The translations under genes were made by a program, and so were the position numbers. Source: an uncultured Ignavibacteriota bacterium (GTDB taxonomy: Bacteria > Bacteroidota > Ignavibacteria > Palsa-1295). From it: a stretch of DNA of 43,894 nucleotides. The notes beneath the pieces were generated by a model. The model had not been told where the DNA came from. It searched no databases and worked only from the letters and a program-made list of their open reading frames with translations. Positions 41,524 through 43,894 of this stretch are shown piece after piece; positions within the stretch are counted from its first letter, which is position 1; every line of letters begins with the position of its first letter. The DNA lies in contig CAIUMP010000031.1 in NCBI GenBank assembly GCA_903900335.1, forward strand, positions 1 to 43,894, given 5' to 3'.

Positions 41524-43894
41524 ATGCGAATAAGCCGGTTCTTGCTGGCTATGCTGCTCTTCACCTGGATGGCTGAAGCCGCACGCTCCCAGAACTGGCA
41601 CCAGATTGGAAGTCTGCCTGCCGCTCCGACGAGCGGATACTTCTTTAATGCGAAATCTGGTTTGGTTGGATGCAGGTTCGGTGGCTGGGATGCGATGGAT
41701 CTCGGGGTTAGCATTTTTAGAACAAATGACGGTGGGTTGAGCTGGTATCAATCAACTCTGCCAGCGGTGTTGAGTCTCAGATTAACAGCGATTGTCAGTT
41801 CGATCTTTATGAAGGACTCGTTGAACGGGTGGTTCACATTAGGTTGGGCCGCAATTGATACAGGTGGAGGAGGTCTCAATGCACAGATTCCAGGTGTATA
41901 TTCCACCACTGATGGAGGTATGACTTGGGAGGCAGTCGCAAATTCTTCTCAATGGCATAATCTTAAGGCTTCGAGAAATGGGAAGATATACATGAGCGAT
42001 GGAGGAATTGTCACCCTTAGCGATAGCCTCTGCATCGTAAGCACGGCAGTTCCGAATGTTATTAACAATCACCAATTTCATGACTACCACAATTACTTGA
42101 CAACCGATGCAGGGTTCACCTGGCGAGACTTAAATTGGTCACCAGGTCTGAGCGATCAAGGCGAGTGTTTTGGATTGGCATATTCCTCTACAACGCACAA
42201 TCTTGTTGCGTATGCTGACGCAGATCATAGCAAGCACGCGTATTATTCCCCAGACACTGGAAAAACGTGGCTCGTTGGGGGCTCAATCCTTCCTCCAGCG
42301 GTAAATAATGCGGTCACTGGTGACGTGGAGGGAACGGCCGGCGTAGTCTATGTTCAGGGCACCGGGTTCGGCTTAGGAGATGGGGTATTCCGCTCGATGG
42401 ATGGAGGTAAGAACTGGAAATTCATTGGCGGACCCTGGAATCACTTTGATACCCGCTTCTGTGTACCCCCAACTTGTAAGGGCGGTACTGTTATAGCATT
42501 TGATCAGAATGGCGGGATCTGGGAAACTACAGACGGCGGCGATGGCAGCCTACGTGAGGATGACCAGACTACCATGCAAGTGAATTCTATTCCCTCCGTT
42601 CGTGCGTGCTCCTTCAGCCACGCGCTCATTAAAATATTCAGCAATGCGTGCCCGCGAGGCCTCACCATTACCACTGCCTCGCTCCTTGGTGACACCACCC
42701 ACTTCTCGCTCGATTCGCTTCCGCATTTGCCGGAGTCATTAGGCGGCGGCGCGAGCGATTCATTCTATGTGCGCTTCGATCCGCATAAACAAGCGGGGAA
42801 GTTCACGACAAAACTGCATATCCTCGGCACCACCATGTTGCCGGATACGTCATTCCCGTATGACACGACGATAGACATCTCGGCCTTCTCCACTCCGGAG
42901 CCGCCACAGCTCTATTCGTTTCCGCAGTCGTTCGATTTCGGCCCCATCGGCACCTGCAACACGGGCCGCGATACATCGGTCTTCTTCATCAACAAAGGCT
43001 GCGAACCCGATACTATCACGGCCCTCGATCTTACGGGCTTAGGCTTCACCTGGCTTCGCGATTCCCTGCCTATCGTCGTTCAGCCGGGAGACTCGGTCTC
43101 GTTCCGTTTTCACTTTATGCCGCCGGGTGAGGGCGCGTTTAATGGGCAGGATGATCTGCGCGTTACATCTATGGGGCTTACGCAATCGCCGTCTATTCTG
43201 TTCAATGGCTCGGGTGTGCAGGGTATCGGTGTGTTGGACGTGCGCAGCACGTCCCTACAAGCGGGGAGCTTCTCCTTCTGCGCGGGGGACACCACGCTCT
43301 CCACCAGCATCTCGAACACCGGCTGCGATACGTTGCGCATTACGAATATCCGCTTTGCCGGAGATGTGGCGCTCGCGTATCTCTCTTCCACAAACGATAC
43401 ACTCCTTGTGCCAGATTCTGGTCGGAAGACATTCACGTTCTACTTCGCGCCGCGCAGTGCGGGCGCGCATTCCGGTACGCTCACGTTCCACTCGGCGAAT
43501 TTGCATGGCAACGATGCGGGGCACGACACCACCATCACCATTTCCGGCACGGGCATCCCCTCCAAGCCCGCGCTCTCGGTGCCAACGCGCGTGCTCGCGC
43601 TTCCACAACTCATCGCCGGATGCACCACCGCCTCAGACACCATCTGGCTCTTCGATAGTCTCTGCGCCGACCAAAAACTCACCATCGACTCCACCCGCGT
43701 GGAGAGTGCCGCCCCCGGCACTCTCACCCTGCCCATCATCGCAAGTTCGATCCTGGATTTCCAGATCGGCAATCACGATTCCATCGGCATCATCGTCTCG
43801 TTCTATCCCACATCTGCGGATACGGGCGCGAGCACATCCCTCATCCGCGTCTTCTATCATGGCGAAGATGGTGTTCGGCACGATACGACGGTTC
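41524..43894 (+). CDS. Large secreted protein with Asp-box (BNR) repeats and HYDIN/ASH-like Ig domains, 3' truncated by window end
   Basis: The frame runs without a stop from ATG 41524 to the window end, 790 residues. The signal peptide is MRISRFLLAMLLFTWMAEAARSQ. An in-frame ATG at 41392 would add 44 residues with no clear purpose. Residues ~40-340 contain Asp-box repeats S/T-x-D-x-G-x-(T/S/N)W: FRTNDGGLSWY, YSTTDGGMTWE, LTTDAGFTWRD, YYSPDTGKTWL, FRSMDGGKNWK, WETTDGG, the pattern of a beta-propeller (sialidase/VPS10-like). Afterwards come repeated ~100-residue Ig-like units with paired Cys (CNTGRDTSVFFINKGCEPD, CAGDTTLSTSISNTGCDTLR, CTTASDTIWLFDSLCADQ), as in HYDIN/choice-of-anchor-D proteins of this phylum. 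A T9SS sorting domain may lie beyond the window. Confidence 0.88.
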   Translation, partial: MRISRFLLAMLLFTWMAEAARSQNWHQIGSLPAAPTSGYFFNAKSGLVGCRFGGWDAMDLGVSIFRTNDGGLSWYQSTLPAVLSLRLTAIVSSIFMKDSLNGWFTLGWAAIDTGGGGLNAQIPGVYSTTDGGMTWEAVANSSQWHNLKASRNGKIYMSDGGIVTLSDSLCIVSTAVPNVINNHQFHDYHNYLTTDAGFTWRDLNWSPGLSDQGECFGLAYSSTTHNLVAYADADHSKHAYYSPDTGKTWLVGGSILPPAVNNAVTGDVEGTAGVVYVQGTGFGLGDGVFRSMDGGKNWKFIGGPWNHFDTRFCVPPTCKGGTVIAFDQNGGIWETTDGGDGSLREDDQTTMQVNSIPSVRACSFSHALIKIFSNACPRGLTITTASLLGDTTHFSLDSLPHLPESLGGGASDSFYVRFDPHKQAGKFTTKLHILGTTMLPDTSFPYDTTIDISAFSTPEPPQLYSFPQSFDFGPIGTCNTGRDTSVFFINKGCEPDTITALDLTGLGFTWLRDSLPIVVQPGDSVSFRFHFMPPGEGAFNGQDDLRVTSMGLTQSPSILFNGSGVQGIGVLDVRSTSLQAGSFSFCAGDTTLSTSISNTGCDTLRITNIRFAGDVALAYLSSTNDTLLVPDSGRKTFTFYFAPRSAGAHSGTLTFHSANLHGNDAGHDTTITISGTGIPSKPALSVPTRVLALPQLIAGCTTASDTIWLFDSLCADQKLTIDSTRVESAAPGTLTLPIIASSILDFQIGNHDSIGIIVSFYPTSADTGASTSLIRVFYHGEDGVRHDTTV

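Overview
The window looks like chromosomal DNA of a Gram-negative bacterium of the Bacteroidota/Chlorobiota (FCB) group. The pointers are a C-terminal type IX secretion (T9SS) sorting domain, a BNR/HYDIN-type surface protein, many lipoproteins with SPDG-type beta-propellers, an OmpA-family protein, and several genes with no clear Shine-Dalgarno sequence. The phylum is an inference; no rRNA or marker-gene comparison was possible.

Layout. 1-2260: 3' part of an MmeI-like restriction-methylase and a small two-gene operon with a DUF2188-like fusion. 2261-2946: non-coding stretch with a sigma70-like promoter and a terminator-like hairpin that could bound a ~230-nt RNA. 2947-4372: tmk and a DUF6624 protein. 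4530-7324 (minus): ECF sigma factor translationally coupled to a membrane-anchored anti-sigma-like protein that carries a T9SS sorting domain. 7442-13466 (minus): PEBP-family lipoprotein, two tandem peptide-binding lipoproteins, an NBD-less ABC membrane protein. 13568-15715 (plus): M23 peptidase and L,D-transpeptidase. 15922-20877: SDR, PKD-like lipoprotein, divergent hutH/hutI for histidine breakdown. 20914-23917: a small membrane protein, rodA, tRNA-Pro(TGG) and mltG. 24179-27533: double-OmpA-domain protein, a structured ~860-bp gap and an exported protein.

27717-39344 is one long minus-strand run and the most interesting part. It starts with a SIMPL protein, an ARPP-1/DUF6569 protein and a divergent sigma-like gene containing a 12-base homopolymer. 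Then come two tandem paralogous modules, each made of (i) a ~100-aa exported peptide with a CxGxGxC motif, (ii) a ~425-aa beta-propeller-like lipoprotein and (iii) an exported thioredoxin-like protein with a GDCxKC motif. Each module is preceded by near-identical ~155-bp leader DNA and a hairpin, and followed by the same 37-bp element. A MacA-like adaptor, a MacB-type permease lacking its ATPase and a TolC-like channel follow. My working hypothesis is a secreted, possibly disulfide-containing peptide system with its own maturation and sensing partners, possibly using the tripartite exporter.

39581-43894 (plus): an ATP-grasp D-Ala-D-Ala ligase homologue, a ~730-bp gap with repeats, and the 5' part of a large secreted Asp-box/HYDIN-like protein that runs off the window. 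Cell-wall functions (M23 peptidase, L,D-transpeptidase, RodA, MltG, D-Ala ligase homologue, OmpA) recur through the window. Several short palindromic repeats of common dispersed types lie between genes.
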